Shown here: piece after piece, positions 52,691 through 61,422 of the stretch
Position numbering within the stretch: the first letter of the stretch is position 1
Layout of the letters: every line of letters starts with the position of its first letter
DNA from: Leptospira_A sp046736045
Lineage (GTDB): Bacteria; Spirochaetota; Leptospiria; Leptospirales; Leptospiraceae
Assembly (NCBI RefSeq): GCF_046736045.1
Contig: NZ_CP177134.1
Coordinates: 1,736,001-1,800,000, forward strand
DNA: 64,000 nucleotides
Direction: 5' to 3'
Notes under the pieces: generated by a model
Databases searched by the model: none
Seen by the model: only the letters and a program-made list of their open reading frames with translations
What the model was told of the DNA's origin: nothing
Position numbers and translations under genes: made by a program

Positions 52691-53712
52691 GCATAATAAA
52701 CGAAATCGAATCCATCATCAAAGAAGCGGAAGCCGCTTTATCCGATGCAAAATCGGAAGAAGAATTGGATTCGAATAAAAACAATTTTATCGGCAAAAAA
52801 GGAAAACTCACACAAGTTCTGAAAGGACTTGCGAGTCTTTCGGTGGATGAGAAAAAAACAGTTGGCAAGCTTGCAAACGAAGCCCAAGCCAAAATCGAAT
52901 CCATTGTCGAATCCAAAAGAAATAAAATCAAAGAAGAATTCTATGAAGTAAAACTGAAAGCGGAATTTTTCGATGTTCTGCGAACGGAAGAACCGAAAGA
53001 AAAGGGAACTCTTCATCCTATTTCCCAGATTCAATACGAGATAGAAGATATCTTTACTTCTATGGGATTTTCCATTATGGACGGCCCTGAAGTGGAAACG
53101 GATGAAAACAACTTCGGTGCATTGAACTTTACGGAAGATCATCCTGCCCGTGATATGCAAGATACATTTTATACAAAGGATGGCAACTTGCTTCGCACTC
53201 ACACTTCGGCAATTCAGGTGCGTGCACTTCGTAACTTAAAGCCACCTTTTCGGATCATTGCTCCCGGTAGAGTATTCCGTTATGAAGAAGTGGATGCATC
53301 TCACGAAAATACATTTTATCAAGTGGAAGGTATGGTGGTAGGGGAAGGGATTTCCATTGCGCATTTGATTTATACAATGGAAACTTTGTTATCACGCGTA
53401 TTCCGAAAAGAAGTCAAAACAAGACTTCGACCGGGTTACTTTCCTTTCGTTGAACCGGGGTTTGAGTTGGATATCAACTGCCTTGTCTGTGAAGGAAAAG
53501 GTTGTTCCGTTTGCAAACAATCCGGTTGGTTGGAACTGCTTCCTTGCGGACTCGTACATCCGAATGTATTGAGCCACGCGGGACTTGATCCTAAAAAATG
53601 GTCGGGGTTTGCTTTCGGATTGGGGCTGGATCGGTTAGTGATGATGCGTTATAACATTCATGATATCCGGTATTTTCAATCAGGCAATCTGCGATTTCTG
53701 GGACAGTTTTAA
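52687..53712 (+). CDS. pheS: Phenylalanyl-tRNA synthetase alpha subunit
   Basis: PheS carries the catalytic class II core of the heterotetrameric enzyme. The 341 residues include the N-terminal coiled coil with FIGKKGKLTQVLKGL, motif 2 IIAPGRVFRYEEVDASH, FPFVEPGFELDINC, and motif 3 FGLGLDRLVMMRYNIHDIRY. The ATG overlaps the mpl stop; the frame extends upstream inside mpl without homology. pheT is not next to it, unlike in many bacteria: the following gene is convergent. Confidence 0.95.
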   Translation: MSIINEIESIIKEAEAALSDAKSEEELDSNKNNFIGKKGKLTQVLKGLASLSVDEKKTVGKLANEAQAKIESIVESKRNKIKEEFYEVKLKAEFFDVLRTEEPKEKGTLHPISQIQYEIEDIFTSMGFSIMDGPEVETDENNFGALNFTEDHPARDMQDTFYTKDGNLLRTHTSAIQVRALRNLKPPFRIIAPGRVFRYEEVDASHENTFYQVEGMVVGEGISIAHLIYTMETLLSRVFRKEVKTRLRPGYFPFVEPGFELDINCLVCEGKGCSVCKQSGWLELLPCGLVHPNVLSHAGLDPKKWSGFAFGLGLDRLVMMRYNIHDIRYFQSGNLRFLGQF

Positions 53713-53760
53713 GTTTTAGGAATAGATTCGATTCTCTAAACGAACCGAGATATACAGTCT

Positions 53761-53802
53761 ATCCGAATCTATCGACTGACTTTCGTCAGTCGGAATTCGG
53801 AT
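53761..53802 (+). terminator. Bidirectional stem-loop terminator
   Basis: The gap between the convergent ends of pheS and the thiolase-like gene holds GACTGAC-TTTC-GTCAGTC nested in ATCCGAAT / ATTCGGAT. Outer and inner stems are separated by short unpaired bases. The hairpin lies where both transcripts end; the T-run is weak. Confidence 0.65.
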
Positions 53803-55329
53803 TTAAATCAAGTAAGATTGCAAAATCCCGTTTTGGATTTTTAATTTTACTTTGGTTTTTCCGATTTCAACGGTTTCCAAGGATTTGATTTCTTCACCTG
53901 ATTCGGAAAATAAATTGGTAAGTAACATAGAATCGGAGTTAGTTGTGACTGCACAAAGAAGGTAAGGCGGTTTTTTTTCGCCTCCCGGATTGAAATGCAC
54001 GGCACTCGCCGATAGGATCACTCCTTCTTCCCCATCTTTGGCTGCCGGAACATTGACTCCCAATGTGCGGGTGGGCCGCACGGATCTTTTTCCTTTTTTG
54101 GGTTCTTCCTTTGAAAAAATAATGACCGAATTGATGCTATCAATCCCTCCGTTTCCACCAAGCAAACTGACCTTAGGTGTTTCATTCAGACGATTGGGGA
54201 TCGGGTCTACTGCAAGACCGTATTGACTTGCCACATCAATGAGACCCGCAGCTCCCGACAAAGACATGGCCGCCTGGTAGTTTAAAATCCCTCCGCCTAA
54301 ATTGATCGGAATTTGTCTTTTGCCTGTTGGGATTTTCCCTTCATGCAAGCCGGTTGCCACTTCTTTGGCTTGTGTTCCAAAATACAAACTCGCCTGGTTC
54401 ACGATCATTCCGGTAAAACAATCGTATATCCATGCATAATCAACATCATCTCTTTCCCAACCGGAAATTGCAAACGCACGTTCGGCGGCAATTGCTGCCG
54501 GGCTTGCCAAATCTTTTTTCTGAATGAAATATTCCGCATGTACCGCATGGCCGGCCCCGGTCAAATAAATATGAGAAGCATCTTTCCTTATGATTCCATT
54601 ATCAATTAACTCTTGTTTTTTGGCCTCTGTCGTGATCAAAGTTGCAAATCCGTGGTCTGTGACGATCGCAATCATAGGTGTGGAGTAGGGTCCTGCGAGA
54701 GGTTTGCGGAGCTGTTTGTCGGTCAGTTCTTTTTCGAATTGGAAAGCACGCGGGTTGGAACTTGCTTTTGTTCTGAAATACTTAGTTATTTTTTCAAAAT
54801 CATTCGCATCGATACCGGAGTCTTTCATCAATCTTTCTGCCAGTATTGCATAGAGACCTATCAGTGTGGAACCGTAAGGGATTTCCCAATCCGGATGACA
54901 TACCGTTGCAGTGAGTCTTTTCAAATCGGAAACTTGTTTGAATACGGATTTGGGAACATCCGCAGCGGCAACTAACACAACACTATCGGGATTGGAAGAA
55001 ACAATTGTAAAAGCTTGTTGGAGTGCTCCTCCTACGCTTGCTCCACCCAGGTCTACTACGTGACAGGCAATACCTGAAAATCCCAAATCGTTTGCATCCC
55101 GTACTGTAAAGCCGTAACCTTCTCTACCCAAAGACTGTGCTTCTACGGAAACAAAGTCGGTGAGATAAGGTGCGATCTTGGTTCTGTCCGTTCCTAAAAA
55201 AGTAAATAGTTTATCAACGGAACGAAATAGTATTTTATAATATTTTTCTAGAGCAGAGGATGTTTTGTATTCCTCTGCATTGAATTCGGATTCAATTGTA
55301 TCGGCAACGCCGAGTAGGATAGGTGTCAT
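53803..55329 (-). CDS. Thiolase-superfamily protein lacking the catalytic Cys and His
   Basis: A 508-residue protein of SCP2-thiolase/acetyl-CoA acetyltransferase type. The fold is shown by DLGGASVGGALQQAF, VVLVAAADVPKS, YDCFTGMIVNQASLYFG and the NLGGGILNYQAAMSLSGAAG region. The nucleophilic Cys of the usual C-x-S-G box is replaced (GGASVGG), and the GH box near the end reads LNYQ, so normal thiolysis is unlikely. An additional C-terminal domain of about 100 residues is present. It may act as a lyase or scaffold. It heads the strand of three unknown genes, 15 bp downstream of them. Confidence 0.8.
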   Translation of the reverse strand: MTPILLGVADTIESEFNAEEYKTSSALEKYYKILFRSVDKLFTFLGTDRTKIAPYLTDFVSVEAQSLGREGYGFTVRDANDLGFSGIACHVVDLGGASVGGALQQAFTIVSSNPDSVVLVAAADVPKSVFKQVSDLKRLTATVCHPDWEIPYGSTLIGLYAILAERLMKDSGIDANDFEKITKYFRTKASSNPRAFQFEKELTDKQLRKPLAGPYSTPMIAIVTDHGFATLITTEAKKQELIDNGIIRKDASHIYLTGAGHAVHAEYFIQKKDLASPAAIAAERAFAISGWERDDVDYAWIYDCFTGMIVNQASLYFGTQAKEVATGLHEGKIPTGKRQIPINLGGGILNYQAAMSLSGAAGLIDVASQYGLAVDPIPNRLNETPKVSLLGGNGGIDSINSVIIFSKEEPKKGKRSVRPTRTLGVNVPAAKDGEEGVILSASAVHFNPGGEKKPPYLLCAVTTNSDSMLLTNLFSESGEEIKSLETVEIGKTKVKLKIQNGILQSYLI

Positions 55330-55344
55330 TTTGCATAAGTAAAA

Positions 55345-56142
55345 TTAATTATCCATACCTAGCAAGGCATTCATTCTAAAATCTTGAATGATTCCTATAC
55401 ATCGTTCAGAAACCCGGTCGAGGCTTTCTCCGAATTTTTTGCCATTGAAATTTGCGGCTCCCTTCGGATAATCTTTTTCGTTGATTCGTATGATGAGATC
55501 GGGATTCACCCTGTTTTTGGACATCAAATCATGGATTGCTGCAGCTAAGTTTTTGAGAGCGAAACATCCGTCTTTCAAAAGGTTTTGAGAAACCTTTTCG
55601 ATCAGAACCGTATTTCCATTGGCATCCAGAATATTTTTGTTTGCTTCTTGAATGCGTAGAGAAGGCATTCCCCTTCGTGTAACACCAAATCGTTCAATTT
55701 GAATCACGCTGTCTTGGATTTGAGAATACTCAATCGTTCCTTTGAATATATTGGTGACAACCGGAAGTTCTATTTCTGCAAAATCAACCATAGCTCCGTA
55801 AAAAAAACGAATCTCCGTTTTTGCGGAAGGATTAAAATCTATCTTTGAATATTTGGACAATCGTTCCAAAGATTCATCCATAATGCGATTGAGTGTTTCG
55901 GCTTTCCCGGCTTCTTTTCTTGCGACTAACTCTTTGTATTTGCCTTTGAGTTGTTCTAAAAAAACAACTTCTTCCGATATAAACTTTGTTATATTGCCTC
56001 GCAGTTGGAGGATTTGGAGGTATCTTTTTTCAAATTCTACGAGGTCGAATGCTTTTGGGTGGAGTTTTGCATTTTCTCTGTAATCGGTTCTAATTTTTTC
56101 TAATAGTGCTTTTACTTCTGTTTCCGCTAATTCTTTATTCAT
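55345..56142 (-). CDS. Conserved protein of unknown function
   Basis: A 265-residue soluble, mainly helical protein. The first 100 residues are charged coiled-coil-like (LEKIRTDYRENAKLHPK, VVFLEQLKGKYKELVARKEA). The second half has a small beta region (QIERFGVTRRGMPSLRIQEA). No family recognised. ATGA overlap with the upstream gene and same strand as the thiolase-like gene indicate an operon of four. Confidence 0.7.
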   Translation of the reverse strand: MNKELAETEVKALLEKIRTDYRENAKLHPKAFDLVEFEKRYLQILQLRGNITKFISEEVVFLEQLKGKYKELVARKEAGKAETLNRIMDESLERLSKYSKIDFNPSAKTEIRFFYGAMVDFAEIELPVVTNIFKGTIEYSQIQDSVIQIERFGVTRRGMPSLRIQEANKNILDANGNTVLIEKVSQNLLKDGCFALKNLAAAIHDLMSKNRVNPDLIIRINEKDYPKGAANFNGKKFGESLDRVSERCIGIIQDFRMNALLGMDN

Positions 56143-57137
56143 TTTTGTTTCTTCCAGTTCTCAACCTCCATAATGGACTTGTCCAAGTCTTGCGAAAAAT
56201 ACAATGATGCAGTCTTCGCATCGACATACATGAGTTGGTTGGGATATTGTAATTGTTTAACTTGTGTATCTGCCTTCAAATTCAAAATGTTCATCAATTG
56301 AAGACTTAGTTTTTTCAAATCCTTTATGATCGTTTCTGCATGTTTTTGCATTTCAAATAGATGAAGGTTGTCCAATTTATCTTTGTCGGACTCAATCAGT
56401 TTCATCTCTTCCCGTTTGTCGGCGGGTGCTTTTGAAATGTAATATGTAATGGGACGAGGATAAGATGACATTTCTTTATGTAAATCGATCATTTTATCCA
56501 AGGCTTCAAAAACCTGTGCTTCAAATTCTCTAGCTAAATTCCCTACAATATTTTTGTTTTCTGAGGGATCTCCCGTAATTTCAAAGATGCGGGAAGCTTG
56601 TAAATTTTTGATAATTGCATTTGCTCTTTCCTTATAAGTTCCGAGCATTTTGATGAAATGATCAATGAGTCCTCTGGCGGGACGGTATTCCGCTGTTTCC
56701 AAACTAGGCTGCAAAGAAGGAGAAGGTTCTTCGGTATAAATACTAACAGAAGAATGCGCTTCCGATCCATCCATGATGTTGAGATCAATGTCCCCTTCCA
56801 TAAGAAAGTCGGTCGGTTCTTCGTGAGTTGTGTTTGGTTTGTCCGCTTCTTTGGGGATTGTTTTTTTCGGAGTTTCCGAGAGGTCTTTGATGGAAGAAAG
56901 GGAAGGTTTTGTTACCGGATTCGTTTCGCCCGCAGAATTCACCACTTCAAATTCCTTCGCGGAAGTGATTTTTATAATTTCAATGCGTCTGGTATCTTTG
57001 TTAAAACGAAGCGCATAACGATTGTCATCTTTGTCTATGAACCTTTGGTTGATTTGTGAAATGGACATACGGTTGGGATCTATTTCCGATATAGAACCGA
57101 TTCGTATATAATTGCCTTTTCCTTTGTCCGGTGTCAC
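56139..57137 (-). CDS. Conserved protein of unknown function
   Basis: The 332-residue protein starts with GTG that overlaps the stop of the previous gene (GTGA). The N-terminal 70 residues look beta-rich (NYIRIGSISEIDPNRMSISQ). A disordered acidic linker follows, then a helical half with a PAxGLIDHFIKMLGTYKERA-type stretch. No family recognised. Both ends are overlapped by neighbours, so the three small genes are tightly coupled. Confidence 0.7.
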   Translation of the reverse strand: MTPDKGKGNYIRIGSISEIDPNRMSISQINQRFIDKDDNRYALRFNKDTRRIEIIKITSAKEFEVVNSAGETNPVTKPSLSSIKDLSETPKKTIPKEADKPNTTHEEPTDFLMEGDIDLNIMDGSEAHSSVSIYTEEPSPSLQPSLETAEYRPARGLIDHFIKMLGTYKERANAIIKNLQASRIFEITGDPSENKNIVGNLAREFEAQVFEALDKMIDLHKEMSSYPRPITYYISKAPADKREEMKLIESDKDKLDNLHLFEMQKHAETIIKDLKKLSLQLMNILNLKADTQVKQLQYPNQLMYVDAKTASLYFSQDLDKSIMEVENWKKQK

Positions 57138-57418
57138 AGTCTGAGTATATCCAATAACGCTTCTGTAAAAGAATAAGACAAAAGTAGGTTCGGGTCAACT
57201 TCGTTCTCTAAAGACTTGCGATATAATGCAAAAAAATCGGATCTGGATAGATTTACTCTATTATGGTATTCTGAAACAGAAGGATCTCTCTCCCAAATGC
57301 AGATTTCTTCGGTGGAGAGTTGCAGGATTGCAATCTTCAGTACCAGTCCTAAATCTAAATGTTTTTCTGTAATGATTTCTGCTAATTCCTTGTCGATTTC
57401 CAAAAGGCTGTAAAACAC
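57134..57418 (-). CDS. Small conserved protein, first gene of the unknown operon
   Basis: A 94-residue protein with GTG start; GGGGAGAGGG upstream serves as the ribosome-binding site. It is acidic and helical (LEIDKELAEIITEKHLDLGL, LSRSDFFALYRKSLENEVD). No family recognised. It overlaps the next gene by 4 bp and is divergent from rpsT. Confidence 0.68.
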   Translation of the reverse strand: MFYSLLEIDKELAEIITEKHLDLGLVLKIAILQLSTEEICIWERDPSVSEYHNRVNLSRSDFFALYRKSLENEVDPNLLLSYSFTEALLDILRL

Positions 57419-57540
57419 GGGTACCCTCTCCCCGAAAAGGTAGAAAACCGGAGGAAATGGTTCTGATTTTTTTCTCTTTCGCCTTGACCCTGAGAGTGGT
57501 ACTCAAAAGATAAGTAAAAATTCCTCGTAGGGGACATTCC

Positions 57541-57819
57541 TTGGCTAATTTACGATCTTCTAAAAAAGACATTCGACGCACTGAGCGCAGAAAAGAGCGC
57601 AATTCACAAGACAGAACGGAAATCCGTACATACGCACGCGGTTTGCTGAAAGCGATTAAATCAGGAAACAAAGAAGAAGCTCTTGGCTTTTTCTCTAAAT
57701 ACGCTTCTAAGATAGACAGAGCTGCAAAAACCAATCTCATTCATAAAAAAAATGCTGATAGAAAAAAAGCTAGAATGGCGGCAAAAATCAATTTGTTAGC
57801 TAAACCGGCTAGCGCCTAA
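57541..57819 (+). CDS. rpsT: 30S ribosomal protein S20
   Basis: The protein of 92 residues is basic and helical (NLRSSKKDIRRTERRKERNS, then AARGxxKAIK-like YARGLLKAIKSGNKEEAL and NLIHKKNADRKKARMAAKI), as in S20. It starts with TTG, preceded by AGGGG. E. coli rpsT also uses UUG, where it serves autoregulation, so the unusual start may be functional. A clear terminator follows. Confidence 0.95.
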   Translation: MANLRSSKKDIRRTERRKERNSQDRTEIRTYARGLLKAIKSGNKEEALGFFSKYASKIDRAAKTNLIHKKNADRKKARMAAKINLLAKPASA

Positions 57820-57846
57820 CATTTTCTTCCATAGCTAATGAATGAA

Positions 57847-57874
57847 AAGGTCGCAGATTGCGGCCTTTTTTATT
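57847..57874 (+). terminator. Rho-independent terminator after rpsT
   Basis: AAGG-T-CGC-AGATT-GCG-G-CCTT forms a hairpin followed by a T-rich tract (TTTTTATTTT) shortly after the rpsT stop. Confidence 0.85.
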
Positions 57875-57970
57875 TTAAGCACTTTTTCAAATTCAAAAAA
57901 ATCCAAGCTTTTAAATCTCTAAAACTCTAGACATCCGAGTCCCGTGTTTTTTAATGACCATACAACGAAC

Positions 57971-58043
57971 GGGCGATTAGCTCAGCTGGGAGAGCAGCTG
58001 CCTTACAAGCAGCGGGTCGGCAGTTCAATCCTGTCATCGCCCA
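57971..58043 (+). tRNA. tRNA-Val (anticodon UAC)
   Basis: A 73-nt cloverleaf. The acceptor stem is GGGCGAT / ATCGCCC with discriminator A. The D arm has AGCTCAGCTGGGAGAGC. The anticodon stem GCTGC/GCAGC encloses loop CTTACAA, hence anticodon TAC. T arm GGCAG-TTCAATC-CTGTC. The CCA end is not encoded. Confidence 0.97.
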
Positions 58044-58219
58044 AATCCGTTCCTTCCTTATTTTTACTTTTCCTATCTTTTCCCGACTACGATTCCATTT
58101 ACCCCAAAGATAAAAACCGAGCGAAAGCTTAAGAAACGAATCCAATCCGTTTCACTGCCTGTTTTCCAACCGAAAAGAATAGACTTCCCCCCTAGAGGCG
58201 CCATTTTGGATTAGAATTT

Positions 58220-59596
58220 ATGAGAATTTCCAAAGAATACGATTTGTCCAACTTGATGATTTCCATCTCCGGAGTCAGAGGGAAAATCGCAAATGGGTTC
58301 GGGCTTTCGGAAGCCTTGTTATTTGCCAGGTCTTTTGCTACCATGATGAAACAAGGTACCGTAGTCATCGGGCGTGATTCAAGACCAAGCGGGCCTTATT
58401 TGGAGCACCTACTAACGGCTGCTTTACTGGCAAACGGTTCTTCCATTCTTTCTTTGGGACTGGTTCCCACTCCTACCACGAAAGCGGTTGTCAAACTTGC
58501 GAAAGCACGCGGCGGGATCATGATTTCCGCTTCTCATAATCCGATGGAATGGAATGCATTTAAGTTTATATCGAAAGAAGGATTTTTTTTCAATACAAAG
58601 GAAAATGAAACCTTACTGGAATATCTGAAAGGTTTTCAGTTTGCACCGGAGATGATTCATCCCAAAGCAACTGTCGGTTCCGGAGTGGAATACATTGATG
58701 CACATATCAAATCAGTGCTTGCTCGTGTTAATTTAACAAAAATCAAAAAGAAAAAATTCAAAGTTTTCGTGGATGCAGTCGGAGGAGCGGGTTCCTTCGT
58801 CATTCCTCAATTTTTACGTGCGTTAGGTTGTGTTGTGATCGAACATAATTGCAAGCCGGACGGAACTTTTCCAAGACCTCCGGAGCCTACACCTGCTGCT
58901 TTAAAATCATCCGAAAAAGCATTCTTTAAATCCAAAGCGGATATCGGATTTGCGCTTGATCCCGATGCGGATCGTTTGGTTTTGTTCACTCCCAAGTTAG
59001 GAGCTATCTCGGAAGAATTGACTCTTCCTCTCGCTTTACGAAATATACTCTCCGCTTCGAAAAAGGGAAGTAAGGTGGTCGTCAATTTATCCACCAGCTT
59101 TCTCAATGAACACGTAGCTTCTCTTTACGGAGCAAAAGTGATTCGCTCCAAAGTCGGGGAAGCCAACGTCGTAGAAGAAATGTTAGCTGAAAAGGCTGTT
59201 TTCGGCGGAGAGGGAAACGGTGGAGTCATTGATCCGAAAATTCCGTCTTTCGGCCGCGACACTCTCTCCGGTATCGGGCATATATTGAATCTGATGGCGG
59301 AAGAAAACAAAACCATAGATGCGTTGGTTTCCGAATTACCTTCGATTCATATGGAAAAACAATCCTTTCCATTGCCGAAAGGTTTTTCTTTGGAGATACT
59401 TTACGAAAAATTTTTGAACGGATTTCCGAAAGCAAAAATATCCAAAAAGGACGGACTTTGGTTATCGGAAGAAGACAGATGGATTCATATTCGTCCATCT
59501 AACACCGAACCGATATTTCGAGTTATTGCAGAAGCAAAGTCAAATGAAGACTTGCAACAAACCTTAAAGAGGGTAAAATCATGTGTGGAATCGTAG
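58220..59596 (+). CDS. glmM: Phosphoglucosamine mutase-like phosphohexomutase
   Basis: The 458-residue protein has four-domain alpha-D-phosphohexomutase signatures: SISGVRGKIANGFG, the catalytic serine in MISASHNPMEWN, metal box DPDADRLVL, GEGNGGVI and the phosphate-binding HIRPSNTEPIFRV. It converts glucosamine-6-phosphate to glucosamine-1-phosphate. The overlap of 16 bp with glmS and the glmU-type gene after that supports GlmM over a phosphomannomutase. Confidence 0.88.
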   Translation: MRISKEYDLSNLMISISGVRGKIANGFGLSEALLFARSFATMMKQGTVVIGRDSRPSGPYLEHLLTAALLANGSSILSLGLVPTPTTKAVVKLAKARGGIMISASHNPMEWNAFKFISKEGFFFNTKENETLLEYLKGFQFAPEMIHPKATVGSGVEYIDAHIKSVLARVNLTKIKKKKFKVFVDAVGGAGSFVIPQFLRALGCVVIEHNCKPDGTFPRPPEPTPAALKSSEKAFFKSKADIGFALDPDADRLVLFTPKLGAISEELTLPLALRNILSASKKGSKVVVNLSTSFLNEHVASLYGAKVIRSKVGEANVVEEMLAEKAVFGGEGNGGVIDPKIPSFGRDTLSGIGHILNLMAEENKTIDALVSELPSIHMEKQSFPLPKGFSLEILYEKFLNGFPKAKISKKDGLWLSEEDRWIHIRPSNTEPIFRVIAEAKSNEDLQQTLKRVKSCVES

Positions 59597-61416
59597 GTTA
59601 TTTAGGTAAAAGGGAAGCTCTTCCCGTCATCCTCAAGGGATTAAAGCGTCTCGAATATAGAGGCTATGATAGCGCCGGCGTTGCCATGTTAAATGGTAAT
59701 CTTGAGATTATTAAAAAGAAAGGAAAAGTTTCGGATTTGGAAAATGAAATAGGTAGCAGAGTATTGTCTGCGACTTTAGGGATCGGCCATACCCGTTGGG
59801 CGACTCACGGAGAACCAAATGATAGGAATGCACATCCTCATACTTCCACAGACGGCAAACTTGCAATCATTCATAACGGTATCATCGAAAACTATTCAGC
59901 TATCAAAAAAGAATTGGAAAAAAACGGACATAAGTTCAATTCCGATACCGATTCGGAAGTTTTGATTCATTTGATCGAAGAGATTAAAAAACAAAACAAT
60001 TGTTCCATTGATGAGGCGGTTCGACTTGCTTTGAATGAAGTGGTCGGTGCCTATGCGATTGTAGTTCTTTCCAAAGACGATGATCGAACCATGATTGCAG
60101 CCCGTAAAGGATCTCCTCTTGTTGTGGGAATCGGTGAAGGTGAATTTTTTGTGGCCTCCGACGCAACACCTATCATCGAATATACGAATAACGTCACTTA
60201 TCTGAATGACCAGGAAATGGCTGTTATCAAAGACGGAAGTCTTGTTGTCAAAAACTTGCAAAATGTTACCAAAACTCCTTTCATTCAAAAACTGGAACTT
60301 GATCTGGAAGATATTGAAAAAGGCGGATACCCTCATTTTATGCTCAAGGAAATTTTTGAGCAACCCAAGTCCATCAAAGATGCGATGAGAGGGAGATTGG
60401 TATCAAGAGAGCACCATTTGTTTATGAGTGGAATTGATCAGTATTTGAATCGTTTTCTCAATGCAGACAGACTTCTTCTCATCGGTTGCGGGACTTCGTG
60501 GCATGCAGGTCTCATCGGCGAATATCTGTTTGAAGATCTGGCAAGGATTCCTGCCGAAGTGGAATATGCTTCCGAATTTCGTTACCGCAATCCCGTAGTC
60601 GGGGAAAAAGATATCGTTATCGCAGTATCTCAGTCAGGTGAGACAGCTGATACTTTGGCGGCGATTGAACTCGCAAAATCGAAAGGAGCTTTGATCTTCG
60701 GTGTTTGTAACGTAGTCGGTTCTTCCATTGCACGCGCATCCGATGCAGGTGCTTATCTTCATGCCGGTCCCGAAATCGGAGTGGCTTCCACAAAGGCATT
60801 CACTTCACAAGTTACTATCCTTGCCATGATGGCAATGTATCTCGGACTTAAAAAAGGAACCATATCGCTCAGCCACTATCAGGAGTTATTATTTGCACTG
60901 GATACGATTCCTGATAAAGTTGCGAAAATACTTTCGAAAGCCGATGAAATTTCAACGATTTCGAAATCCTTTTACGAAGCACGTAACTTTCTTTATCTGG
61001 GAAGAGGATTCAATTTTCCTGTGGCATTGGAAGGTGCTTTGAAATTAAAAGAGATTTCTTATATTCATGCGGAAGGTTATCCGGCCGCTGAAATGAAACA
61101 CGGCCCGATCGCACTCATTGACGAAGATATGCCCGTTGTATTCATTGCTACAAAAGATGCTTCTTACGAAAAAGTAGTTTCCAATATTCAGGAAGTGAAA
61201 GCAAGAAAGGGTAGAGTGATCGCGATCGTAACGGAAGGAGACAAAGAAATTCAGTCGATGGCTGATTTTACTTTTGAGATCCCGAGCATTGCGGATCCTT
61301 TGGTTCCTTTACTTGCAGTCATCCCCTTGCAGTTGTTATCTTATCATATTGCCATTTTGCGGGGTTGCAATGTGGATCAACCTCGAAATTTGGCAAAATC
61401 TGTAACGGTTGAGTAA
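59581..61416 (+). CDS. glmS: Glutamine--fructose-6-phosphate aminotransferase
   Basis: GlmS makes glucosamine-6-phosphate from fructose-6-phosphate and glutamine. The 611-residue protein begins with the nucleophile Cys (MCGIVGYLG). The amidotransferase domain has GHTRWATHGEPNDRNAHPH, and two SIS domains carry GCGTSWHAGL, VSQSGETADT, LGRGFNFPVALEGALKLKE and the terminal NLAKSVTVE. Full length. It is central in the UDP-GlcNAc block. Confidence 0.96.
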   Translation: MCGIVGYLGKREALPVILKGLKRLEYRGYDSAGVAMLNGNLEIIKKKGKVSDLENEIGSRVLSATLGIGHTRWATHGEPNDRNAHPHTSTDGKLAIIHNGIIENYSAIKKELEKNGHKFNSDTDSEVLIHLIEEIKKQNNCSIDEAVRLALNEVVGAYAIVVLSKDDDRTMIAARKGSPLVVGIGEGEFFVASDATPIIEYTNNVTYLNDQEMAVIKDGSLVVKNLQNVTKTPFIQKLELDLEDIEKGGYPHFMLKEIFEQPKSIKDAMRGRLVSREHHLFMSGIDQYLNRFLNADRLLLIGCGTSWHAGLIGEYLFEDLARIPAEVEYASEFRYRNPVVGEKDIVIAVSQSGETADTLAAIELAKSKGALIFGVCNVVGSSIARASDAGAYLHAGPEIGVASTKAFTSQVTILAMMAMYLGLKKGTISLSHYQELLFALDTIPDKVAKILSKADEISTISKSFYEARNFLYLGRGFNFPVALEGALKLKEISYIHAEGYPAAEMKHGPIALIDEDMPVVFIATKDASYEKVVSNIQEVKARKGRVIAIVTEGDKEIQSMADFTFEIPSIADPLVPLLAVIPLQLLSYHIAILRGCNVDQPRNLAKSVTVE

Positions 61417-61422
61417 AACATC

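Noticed and set aside
57261..57740. Minus-strand frame of 159 codons over rpsT
   Set aside because: It overlaps rpsT and the small GTG-started gene; composition is that of a shadow frame.
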